From NCBI RefSeq assembly GCF_963855985.1, contig NC_087109.1:888001-952000 (forward strand): a stretch of DNA of 64,000 nt, written 5' to 3'. The stretch's first letter is position 1. Every line of letters starts with the position of its first letter. Positions 1 to 11,400 of this stretch are shown here, one piece after another. This DNA comes from Ostrinia nubilalis (Eukaryota; Arthropoda; Insecta; Lepidoptera; Crambidae). Position numbers and translations under genes: made by a program. The notes under the pieces were generated by a model. It made no database searches. It saw nothing but the letters and a program-made list of their open reading frames with translations, and was not told the origin of the DNA.

Positions 1-110
1 TTTATCGACGGGAGCCCGCCTGCTCAACTCCTCGTCGCCGCTGGTTCGCATGCTGAGACACCCAGCAACGGCTCCAGGTGCGCCCCGGCGACCCCCGGGC
101 AGCGGCCGCA
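1..110. other. GC-rich left edge, unassigned
   Basis: This stretch is much richer in G and C than the AT-rich sequence after it, resembling the exons elsewhere in the window. One + frame stays open through it (first Met at 50), but no convincing splice donor follows. I cannot tie it to the peptidase-like gene downstream. It could be the end of an upstream exon, 5'UTR or chance. Confidence 0.25.
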
Positions 111-1310
111 AATTATACTTCCTTAATGACATTCTCCATGATGGGTTTGCCATTGCCCTGTTGGTCACTCGCAAAGTAACTTTGTTGCGAGTATTATTAT
201 TAAATCTGAAGACTCCCTTATGTAACAAAAAATCCATGTTTCTTCTCATACCTCAGGAACTAAGTTATGTGCTAAACCTATAGTAGTCAAAGTGATCCAT
301 AACCCTTCGTGCGCAGATCATACACATTAGCGAACACGATATCAGTCAATTTCGGGTTATGTGCGGCGCCGACAGCCGGCGACATTAAATCTCAATTAGG
401 ATCCATCAGTCTTACTGTTAACTCTGTCGGCGAGACACACAGACTTCTAGTTTGGTGAACAGTGGCACTAGTCTGTTGGCAATTGAATAATAAAATTAAT
501 TTCGAATGTACGAAATAAGTCAAATCGGCCATTTTAAAATTTAGATAGTTTTTACGTGTCCGGGCTGTTAAATCCTTAAAATGACAAATTAGAGAAATTC
601 AAGTATTTTTATATGTTACCTACTTATTAACCCTCTCTGGTTGTGCACAAAATCTATTTTAAGTATTTGTGGCTAAATTAATTTAAAGTTTACGCGTCCG
701 CGCACGGACTTAATATTAAAAGTTGGCTGTAATTTTCAATGTCGTATAGATTTAATTTAGAAGTAAATCTCTCATGTAGGAAATAACGAGGGCTTATTCT
801 GCAAAAAAATAATGTTACCAATCAACCGAGCCTCCAGTTTATCATCCTGAACATCCGTGTGTCCTTCCACCCACTCCATAGTAAAAGCCTAGTTGTGTAG
901 CACGGAATCGATCGTGATTTGCCTCTGAAGTGTCCCATCGTCTCCAGTCATCGTTGACAGACCACTTGTACTTGCTGGTCAGTTCAGAGCATATTGATGT
1001 GCTTAGGTCATTATTGACTAAGGCAGTTAGGGCAGGCAAATGTTGCTAATGTCTTGTGGGAGTGTGATCTTTAGAAACATGAACGTGATATAATGCTTAA
1101 TTCAATACAATATACATCTGTTTCCGCAATTTATTACACCGATCTTGTCGCGACAAGGAAAAATTTCCGTGCTCAGAAGATAGGCCCCCTAATTGATATT
1201 TATTGTCCGTGGTGCATAATCTTTTCTTAAAGGTTTCAAACCTTTGTTTGTCACCTGTCATCCGCTTTGCAATGGAGGGAACTCGAACCTTAATTTCGAA
1301 CTCCTCCTAT

Positions 1311-1385
1311 GTTCTTCAGCTGTAGATCCTGGCTACACAGGAGTTGCAGTGGTGGGAACGAGAGGTGGGAATAGTCCCGTAAATG
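1311..1385 (+). repeat. Fragment of dispersed repeat family A
   Basis: The stretch reading 'gtagatcctggctacacagg' followed by 'gagttgcagtggtgggaacg' recurs at 7070-7215, 47476-47640 and 51540-51672, with a short piece at 49366-49425. It is an unclassified interspersed repeat, sometimes continuous with the LINE 3' end described in other entries. Confidence 0.6.
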
Positions 1386-1574
1386 TTGCTAATGTTAAGC
1401 AAGTAAGGTCATCATCCCGATCATGATTATCAAGTACAGACAGATTGAGTGTCTTTCGCCTCTTCTAGCAAATAAATAATATACATTGACTTTGACTAGC
1501 TAATATGTCCTGAATTGGTGGGCGACAAGTACAAATTTTGACACTTGTTGAAGTGTCCTGAACTGATTTACTTT

Positions 1575-1907
1575 AACATCATCATCATATCATTTCAGCC
1601 ACAGGACGTCCACTGCTGAACAAAGGCCTCACCCAAGGATTTCAAAGACCGGTTCTGCGCTGCCCGCATCCAGGCACCTCCCGCGACCGTCACCAGATCT
1701 TCGGTCCACCTAGTGGGAGGCCTGCCCACACTACATCTTCCAACTCGTCACCACTCGAGAACTTTTCTGCCCCAGCGGCCATCAGCTCTACGAGCTATGT
1801 GCCCCGCCCAGAGCCACTTGATTTTAGCGATTTTGTGGGTTATGTCAGTCACTTTGGTTCTCGTGCGGATCTCCTCATTTCTGATTCGATCACGCAGGGA
1901 AACTCCT
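1575..1907 (-). mobile_element. LINE 3'-end fragment
   Basis: Read on the minus strand this is the 3' part of a non-LTR retrotransposon: a degenerate reverse-transcriptase C-terminal tail (motifs of the GRPPTRWTDDL type), then the terminus that appears on the + strand as 'ggacgtccactgctgaac'. The same end recurs about fifteen times in the window in both orientations, always truncated. The reading frame is broken. Confidence 0.7.
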
Positions 1908-2204
1908 TTTCCTTTATTCAGATTTATTAATGCGAGTCATTTCTACTAGTATTTAAGTATCTTAATCTGTAAGTCTAGATATTAGCACGTTACTACCTTG
2001 TTTAATATCAATAAGATACACCATACAAGAATGCGTGGTAAATTCAGTGAACTGCTTCTGAATCAAATGTACCTACCTACTACTACTATTATTTATTCTG
2101 TGCTACTGCTTTTTCTATTTATTTATATTAACCGGCAGACAGTGGTGACTGAGTTTGTTGCGGCGCTTCTTCTCAGCACTTGCCAAATGTTGGTCTCGAA
2201 GCGC

Positions 2205-2330
2205 TGGTAGGGTAAAAAGATTATGAGACATGTAGAGGCTCCTTAAGAGCAAAATATTTGACGATTTGTAAGAACTATTTAATAGTCTATACAAATAAAG
2301 AAATTTTGACTTTGACTTTGACTTTTATTA
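2205..2330 (+). repeat. Dispersed repeat tail with (TTTGAC)n end
   Basis: The sequence from 'gtagggtaaaaagattatg' to the 'gactttgactttgac' run recurs inverted at 57664-57775 and in degraded form near 59353-59450. The simple repeat end and sharp boundary suggest the 3' end of a retroposon of unknown family. Confidence 0.55.
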
Positions 2331-2355
2331 ATGTTTATTTTTCTCGTTGTTCTAG

Positions 2356-2450
2356 ATGAGGAGCTGGTGTTCCGCGACCGCTGGGGTGGGCTGACGCTGT
2401 TCAACGTACGAAACTACACCACCAGGCTGCTCATGAACAACTCTACTTTT
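2356..2450 (+). CDS. DPP10-like gene, exon 1 of those visible
   Basis: The acceptor is ttgttctag and the donor gtgagt. After two bases of a split codon it encodes a peptide including EELVFRDRWGGLTLFNVR and NNSTF, the early propeller region of the DPP4 family. It ends in phase 0. Two possible N-glycosylation sequons (NYT, NST) fit an extracellular domain. At least one upstream exon must exist. Confidence 0.85.
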
Positions 2451-5400
2451 GTGAGTACCTGCTTATTTATTATTTAAACTTGAGCAAAAAGGACTCAAAC
2501 CTGACGTGTAGTAGACTTTTAGCAGACTGTCTACACAAGTAGTCTGCTTAAGCCTAAACGCAAGCTAGTTATAAAGTATTGTACTACATAATAAATATCG
2601 TGATTGAGTCCAGTTACTCTCGATTTTCAATATAATGAATCGCGAATGTTTAATAGTGTTATATTTTATTTGATATTATGATTTGTAAAGTCTAATGACA
2701 CTGTTCGACAACGTTTCGCCAAAACTTTTGGGCACAATTTCCTGATATCACCGCTTTGAACTAATACCATTTAAAGTGATGAACCCATAGGAATAAGTGC
2801 TTTCGAAACCTTGAACATTTGAGTATAATTGTGCTTTCCTTGGATTTTGAATATACTTACCTCCCATAGGAAGAATATTATGTTTTTTTTGTCAAAATAC
2901 TGATTCACAATGAGGAAAATCTTACAATTTTCTTTATTTTCTTGATATCGGTCGGTGTCCAAAAACTGATGGGCTACGACACCAACCACTTATTAGGTTA
3001 CATCCTCTCTATTGAGGTAGTAGGTCAACACTCAATACTTATTATCAGTGTTGCCACCTTGGAATGGAATAGAACACATTTTTGAGAGGGAAACCCGCCA
3101 ACGTAAATTGTCATTGTTTGTTGTCTACACTAATATTATAAAGAGGAAAACTTTGTTTGTTTGTTTGGTTGTAATGAATAGGCTCAAAAACTACTGGACC
3201 GTTTTTAAAAATTCTTTCACCATTCGAAAGCTACATTATCCACGAGTAACATAGGCTAAATTTTATTTGGAAAAATATAGGGTTCCGTAAAATATGTAGA
3301 TAATGTAGACCACGCGCGCGAAGCCGCGGGTGGAAAGCTAGTTCTGAATAAAATAAAATAATTAAGAATTTATATACCGATTCTATGCTTATAAAACATT
3401 GTTTGTACGTTTTCTCCGAATATTAGAACCATAAAAGTCGTTCGCAATTTAAAATTTCTGGAATCTGGTGGAATTTAGCTTTTGATCTAGCGCTTTAATA
3501 AAATCCGAGGTGGCAACACTGCTTATTATGTCAGCAAACGACTGCAGAAACATATCATAGCACCTACTACCGCTCTAATCCCTCAATACCTGCCGGGACA
3601 GCCGGGACGTCTCAGCCCGATACGTGTTTGCATGGAGAAAGCTTACGGGATTACTGCGCCCGGCTTTTGAATCGCGGGGTACAGTCGGTGGAGATAAGTT
3701 TCAATAACTTTAATTAATAAGACTCTGTGGAGGTTGAGATGTTTGGTTGCTTCTGAATTCAATTTCTAATGGCCGGTCACGGACACAATATCAGGGTACT
3801 TCTCATTTACACTCAAATTTGATGGTCACACAATAATAGTTCATAAACGGTATAAGTTAGAACAATAACTTTGAAATCAGATGATAAAATATCTATTTAG
3901 CTACATACAAAATAAATTTTATCGTAATAGAAGCAAAAATAATACGAAAAAATCACATGAAACGATAAAAAACGGGGTGATTTTTCGCGTTCTCATCGTG
4001 TCACACCTTCGGTTGCAATGAAACATTTGGTTACTGCATTCACAATTTTCATTCAATTTATGTGTAGCATATACTAAAATTATCGTAATTAAATATACTT
4101 TCCACACAATAGTAAAAAAAATATCTTCTTATAATTATTTTGAATTGAGAAAGCGAAATACGTTGGTCCCACGATTTTAGGTACCTAAAATTTTGAGTAA
4201 TAATACAAGATTGTCGTTAAACCGAACATCAGCAACCAATCACAGCGTTCTATTCGGTTAACGTCAGTCGCGATTCGACCATTGGGGAGGAGAGATAGGT
4301 CGATCGTCGCTCCGCGAAAAAAATACGTAACTTTTTGTGATTATCCATAGACATACCGTCGCTTGCTTGAACAATATTTTCTACCTCTAAAATTTAAACA
4401 ATTTAATTGAAACTTTGCCATTGAAAACTTTACATGTTAGACTTATTTGTGTAGTATTCGACTTGAACCGTTAAATTCAAATTTAAGGATAATTCATAAA
4501 AAACTAAAATTTTCGTCACCTTCGTGGCATCACCTTCGTGGTGTTTTATACACGAAGGTGATTTTAGGCCACGAAAGTGATTTCTTGCTTTGGTTTATTT
4601 TAAAATATAGTGACTGGTGTTTATGTTTTTACAATATTTTAATAACTAATAAATCATACGTGGTAAGTAGAGATCAGTACATCAATAAATAAATAAGGGT
4701 ATTTTTGTTATCTGTCTGTATGACTGTATGTATGTCTGTATATGTGACTGTGTATCTGTTTGTAAGATAAATTTAATCTGAAGTTTGAGTTAAAAGTTGT
4801 ACAACAAAAATACGAGGCCCTCTGGCCTAAATAAAAAAAATATTTTTGTTGAGGGACTGATAATCAGTTAGAGTTCTTTTTATTGAGGTACTGATAATCC
4901 GTTTTTTGCTTCTTTAGCATTTCAGAATGCCACCAGTGTCACCCTTAAAACCAATTGCGTAGAATCTTGTAACTTAGTAGGTGACGTAATCGGTAAAATT
5001 TTATCTTGTATTTAAGTAGGTACCTATTTATATTATCTTATTGCTATTTATCTATGAAAATAAGACTAAATATATGTTTTATAAACACTTAAGAGTCATT
5101 TACAGTAATAAAGTTTGAAAAAATTATTGCTGTGAAGTACAGAATCACTTTCGTGGCATCAAAAAATTCAAAACCTTAAAGCTTCCAAACGAGACTCACT
5201 ATTTGACTGATTTACTGAGAATACAATCTTCACATCAAGCGCTACAATTTTTGTTTACAAAAAGTTGAAATAAGTTAGAAATAAAATTCGCCACGAAGGT
5301 GACGATGAGAACCGTGGCGATGAGAAATACCCATCAATCAATCAAGATGTTTGTAAAGATGCACAAAGACTTTGTGTCTGATACGTGACTATATACTGAA

Positions 5401-8400
5401 AAAAATGTTTCGCTACCTAACTACTTACTTACAAATGATTGACTAGCGAACTGAGTGTTAACCTATAGCCAAACCAGGTTTAGCTTACTACAAAAAAGTT
5501 TGTTTATTTTTTACAAATAAAAATTTTGTTCCTTATAACCATAGTAACTAGTTAGTAGTAAGTAACCTTCAATTCGCTAATAGTCACTCATTTGTGTAAG
5601 CAGTAGCTAAACTATTTCAGTGATAATGTGCTATTGACACATGGCAATTGATAAAATATTTGAACTGATTGAAAAGTTGTTCAAGCTTTCTGTTGCGAAT
5701 TGCGATACATTGTAAGTAGTTATCAATGAAACTAATCCATTATGTGCGCTATCTTTGCAAAAACTTAAAAAAATATTACAAACTGCCTATGGAAGTGGTG
5801 TTTGCGAATTTTGTACAAAAATCTTGACAAAACGTCTTTCTACGTAGCTGTGACCGTCATAAGACAAACAATGTCATGAATCGTCCGTTCGTTTCAGCCG
5901 AAACACGTCCACTGCTGGACAAAGGCCTCCCCTAAGGTTTTCCACAATGACCGGTCCTGCGCCGCCCGCATCCAGACACCTCCCGCGACCTTCACCAGAT
6001 CGTCATGTCATAAAATGTCATGAATCGGATAATAAAAGAAACTTTTTTTTATCTCCTTTAATTGAAAAAGCATTGCCAAAATTAGTCCAGCAGTTACCGC
6101 ATTTACGGATGATTTTTATTTAATTCACTCAAATCTAGATACATTTACAAACCTTCTTTTTCCGACTGTACGTCTATATTGATATCGCTCGGGATAAACG
6201 CCGGGTCGAGCTGTAATGCGACGCGACAAGATCAATACGAAGAAAGGATTCGCCATGAAATATCACATTTCTTATTAATGGAATGGGCTGGGATCTTTTT
6301 CCTGGCATATTATGTTACAAAGACATTTAGAGATACACAGATAAAAATATGTATAGGTATTTGGTGGTAACTACCTACCTATGTAGTCAATACGAATACC
6401 TATAGTTCTCCCAAAGTGGTGGCAGGGCAAGCTATATTTGGGACGTGTACAAGGGCCTACTAAGTACGAGTAAGTACTGAATAAATGAATATCTTACTAA
6501 TATTATAAACGAGAAAGTTTGTATGGATGTCTGGATGTTATCCGTTCAATACTTTCACGCAAAAAGTATTGAACGGATTTTGATGAAACTTTACAGCATT
6601 ATTATTTATAACCCAGAATAACATAATTATAGGCTATAATTTAAGACGATCTGTGAAAAATAAATTTCATGCGGGTGAAGCCGCGGGCAAAAGCTAGTGT
6701 ATATTATAGTAAGTAACGCCCGTATTCACAAACGATACTTGCTTAAGTGAAGCAGCAAATCGAACGCACAGCGTTGAATAGAGCTCTGTGATTGGTTCGT
6801 GTGTCACCCTGTGCGTCCACGCGCACTGTGAGAACTCATAGTAATGTTTGTGAATACGGACGCAGGTCTTTATTGATTCCAAGTACCTATTTCAGTTTCA
6901 ATCCGATAATCTGATATTAATTTGATCTTCAGTTTCAATTCTGAAAATCAAAATGTCAAGCACTTCACGTCAACTTTGATATAATCTCCTATTCTTAGGC
7001 TACTTACATTCGCTTTGCAATGGAGAAAAGTCGAACCTTAACTTCGAACTCCTCCTATGGTCTTCTGATTAATTTCGTTGCGGGTACAATGGCAGTTTAA
7101 TTTTCCCCCGCGACAAACTTGACCTTCACTGGTTGGGTTATTGGCGGTCAAGCTGTAGATCCTAGCTACGCAGGAGTTGCAGCGGTGGGAACGAGAAGTG
7201 GGAATAGCCCAATAAGACAATAGAGTTTGTGGAAGTCATTGGGGGAGGCCTATGTTCAGCAGTGGACGTCCTATGGCTTAAATCAGCGGTTCCCAAACTT
7301 ATTTAGTCTACTGCCCACTTTTAGAATAAATAATTTTTAGCGCCCCCCATTTTTGTAGTCAAGAATCGAGCTCAGTCGGTGTCTAAGAGTCCTCCTAGTA
7401 AATGACGCCTCCCAAGCCTCTACACAACGCCCCCTTTAAGCCAGCAGCGCCCACAAGGAGGCATTATCGCCCACTTTGGGAAAGACTAGCTTAAATGATG
7501 ATGATGAAGTTTAGGTAAATGTTTGTCGCAACATCGCATCTTTTCTCCTTGTTTTATTAGAGCAAAATTCCTGCGTCTCCTTAAAATATTACGTGCAATT
7601 ACTTTATAAAACTGTCAATTTGGAACATCGACTCCATTATTTACAGCCACCCTTATGCTAAGCGTATGCAAAAACTCCGAGAGAAACGACTATAAAGGTG
7701 AAAGATTATGGCCTACGCCAAGAAGAACAGCCAGGAACAGCTGTGCCAAATTATGCATTTAATTTGAATTAATTTTAACAGCAATCATAAAAAGTAACAT
7801 TTTTGCTAAGCCTATCTAAAGAAATGTTACGTTTTTAACAGGGATGTTATGGATATCCGTAACCGTAACCGAAACTTTCGGATATCCGAAATAAAAAAAT
7901 ATCCGTAACCGTATCCATAACCGAAACTGCATATCCATAACATCCCTAGTTTTAAGAGCAAAATAAAATTGTTTGTTAGTAGGTTTATGTAATAGGCCCT
8001 TTTCAAAGCACGCATACACATCTCAAAGAGCAAAGCTTGCAATAAATGATTTCCAGCTATTTCAATCATGATAATTTTGTAAACCGTTATGTAGGTATTT
8101 GTTGTCAATTCATTAAAAGTACTGAAAATTTATTGCAAACAAAGGATATAACCGTTATGTATATTGAATTTTTTAAAGCGCTTTTAAAAAGTCAATTCGC
8201 ATAGCTTATGAGTAGCACTCGCAACAGGTGCCTGAAAGTGAGAGATTGATTTAGATTTTTCAACCACTAAGACTGGATTGCACCATCTTACTTTAACCTT
8301 GACTAATTAATGTCAAAAATCTGTCAAACTCCATACATAAAACACCGGTTATCGTTATAGTTACGGTCAAAGATAGGTGGTGCAACTCACCCTAAGAAAT

Positions 8401-11400
8401 GTAAATTCTTGTTACATGAATAATCGTAGGTATAGTCAGCGTCAAATAGGTCAAAAAGTTGACCACACAACCTTATTCCAGAATTATCATCATCATCATC
8501 ATCATTTCAGCCACAGGACGTCCACTGCTGAACATAGACCTCCCCCAATGACTTCCACATCGCACGGTTGGTAGCGGCTTGCATCCAGCGCCTTCCTTCT
8601 ACCTTTTTCTATACAGTGCAGTGTGTGAGTAACAAAGCCGTCTTGCGAACTTGTACTTTGGGTGTCACGAATTATTGAACGCTCTGACTGTACCTACGGA
8701 TTTAAGCTGGCTGTTTTTCTCTAACACCGACAACATCAATAAAGGTGGAAGCACACGATTGCGTATTCACGTCGACATATCTTCAGCGCGTATATCTTGT
8801 AGACAATTACTTTAGGGGCGCCACTCACACCGCATTGTAACAAAAAGAAAACTCATTTATTATCTTCAGGTATGTCCAGAAAAATCTTTGAAAATTTTGT
8901 ATGTGCTAAAGGTGGTACAAAAAGACAACACTTTGTTCTAAGCACTTTTAGTTATAGTAATTTATTTCCAGCATTGTATGCTTGTTTGTCTTGTTGGTTG
9001 TCCTAGTCCTGTAGTAATTGCAAGTTTGCTCAAAATTTGCTCAAAATTTCTCATTTAATACAATCTTTTTTCATAGTGTTAAGAGCCATTTTACATTTTC
9101 GTGCAAATTTCTAAGATTTTGGAAGCATGAATTACTATCTTAAGCAACACCCAGAGATTATTTAATTACTGCGAAAGATAGTTCAATCCTTGTTGTTGAC
9201 CAATAATGTAACGGATTTACTAAAACTCTTTTGATTAATTCTCAGTGCCCCATCTCCCACAACCATTTTACGGAAAAATTGCCGCAGACTCAATTTCAAA
9301 GTCCTGTATCTATTATTTATGCTCGTATAATAAGCTTAAAAATATATAGAAATCATCGGACATATATTCTTGTAGTCCAATAATCAAACGGATTCTTGAA
9401 TTTCATTACCATTATTGAGTAAAATCTAAAAATATTTTGGCAAATTTTTAAGATTTACGTCACATTTTGATCGTGAGTTTTGGTTTTAATACAAAGCAAT
9501 AACAGCAATAAAAGTATCCCAAAATGAAGAATATTCATTGGAGAATTGATTTCCACAGTTATTGTTTAAATATTAGTAACTACTTTGTCAAAATATTGAT
9601 GTGAATATCAGTATAAATTACAATGCGGAAGCCGACATTGATTAGTACGGCGCGAGCGCCCGTCAAGGCAGGACCTGTGTCATTTTTCCCGCCATGACGT
9701 TTACGTGTGTTCGTGTCATGAAGCGGAGATTTATACGGCGACCAAATACTTTTGATACTATGCCGGGAGGTCCGTTTTGAGTCGGACGTTTGGTGGTTCG
9801 AAACGGACTAATATGCCGAGAGGTCCCGGGTTCGATTCCCGGCCGAGCAGAAATTGAAATGATGAAATTTAATTTCTTTGACGGGACTGGGAGTAACTAT
9901 GTATTTATGTATGAATTTAATTTAATAAATAAATTATAAAAAAAGGTTGTAAGTACATAAGTAGTGTGTTATTGGGCGTTCTAACTCACATTCGTTCGGT
10001 CGCAGTTTGCGACCTCACTCTGTGCGTTAGATCGCCCAATAACACGATCGTAAGTAAACCATGCACGATGAATATGAACCTTTTTCGAACTACATCTTTT
10101 AACCATCGACGTGAGTATATTGTCCTCAGTTCTTTGAAACCCACCGATCACAACAGTCAAGTTAAAAAATTCTGTTATGAAATTTCTGAAACAAAAAGAA
10201 TCACTTAAATTGGAATGCGTCTGTCCTGAAGCATCGAACGAGCTTAAGCGTCACGGGAAATTATTGCCAAATACTATACGTAGTATCGTGTGCGGTCCAT
10301 CGAACTGTGGGAAGACCAATTTAGTTATCAGTTTATTGTTACATAAGGATGGACCACGTTTTCGTAACCTGTATGTGTATTCTAAGTCTTTATACCAACC
10401 CAAGTACGTATTTTTAGAAAAAGTATTGGACAAGGTTGCAGGCACATCTTATAACAAGTATAATCATAATAGTGAAATTTTAAGTCCCCACGAAGCATTG
10501 CCTGAGTCGATTATCATATTTGACGATGTTGCTTGTGAAAATCAAAACAATATACGCGATTATTTCGCCATGGGTCGGCATAAAACATTGATTGTTTTTA
10601 TATGAATCAAACTTATACTAAAATACCTAAGCAACTGGTAAGAGATAATGCAAATCTTATCATATTGTTTAAGCAAGATGATATAAATCTAAGACACGTT
10701 TACGACGAACATGTTGGGTCTGACATGTCATGGTCACAGTTTCGTGAAATGTGCTCAACTGTATGGAGTAAACCTTACAGTTATGTGGTTATCAATAAAG
10801 ATTGTGAACGAAACAAAGGCTGTTATCGAATGAAGTTTGATACATTCATAGTAATGGACTAAACTTTTTATAAGTATAGATGTTAAGTTATCAAACATTC
10901 AGTTTAATTGGAGAAGTCAAACAGAGCAGGAATCTTAATAATGGAACGAAACTTAAAGGAACAAATAGTAAAATCTGCTGCAGCTGTAAAAAGAAAAGTA
11001 GAAATGATAAAAGATGTAAAAAATTCAAATGATATGGCTTTGGACACGATATTTAAACCTATCATTGACCCGCTGAAACTACTAACAAACCAAACTGATG
11101 AAAAACGTCTTATAAATGAAGGATCGGAGCAAAACTCAGAAGCTAAAAGAACTAAATACAGTGAAAGTGAAGCATCAAATACTTCTGCTGAAGATTATGA
11201 AGAAAGCGACGATGATGAAGAGGATTTAGATAATATAGATGTTTGCAAAACATCTAATAAAACCCTTACTACATCGCCCTCGGTGGATTATGATGTACAT
11301 GAAAACTCATTTAAATCTCTTCAATCGTCACCGAGTACCAATAACGATTCTTTATCGTGGTCGGTGTCATCTGAAGTGATGAGTGATGTACCTTATGGTA

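Larger units (their letters stand above)
111..2355. other. Non-coding, intronic or upstream sequence
   Basis: AT-rich sequence with no supported coding exon. It holds a fragment of a dispersed repeat at 1311-1385 and a reversed LINE 3' end at 1575-1907. A further repeat tail (2205-2330) lies just before the first recognised exon of the DPP-like gene. Confidence 0.5.
2451..9953. other. Start of the large first intron, repeat-filled
   Basis: No exon was recognised here. The stretch contains two Helitron-like elements, a 0.8-kb foldback, a Harbinger-type MITE, an hAT-type MITE with 8-bp duplication, several LINE 3' ends, a small palindromic element and a tRNA-like SINE segment, all listed separately. 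The remainder (about 3350-4500, 5310-5890, 8600-9780) is AT-rich sequence in which I see nothing further. Confidence 0.6.

Noticed and set aside
7816..8108. Gly-Tyr-repeat frames on the minus strand
   Set aside because: Produced by the TATCCGTAACCG palindromic repeat at 7841-7946.
9966..10208. 80-codon frame starting in the left Polinton terminus
   Set aside because: Its first third is palindromic terminal repeat and it has no recognisable domain. The part after 10068 might be a displaced ATPase N-terminus, but I could not support this.
10580..10605. Programmed frameshift in the ATPase
   Set aside because: No X XXY YYZ heptamer in the right register; the shift coincides with an A-run, fitting a one-base loss.
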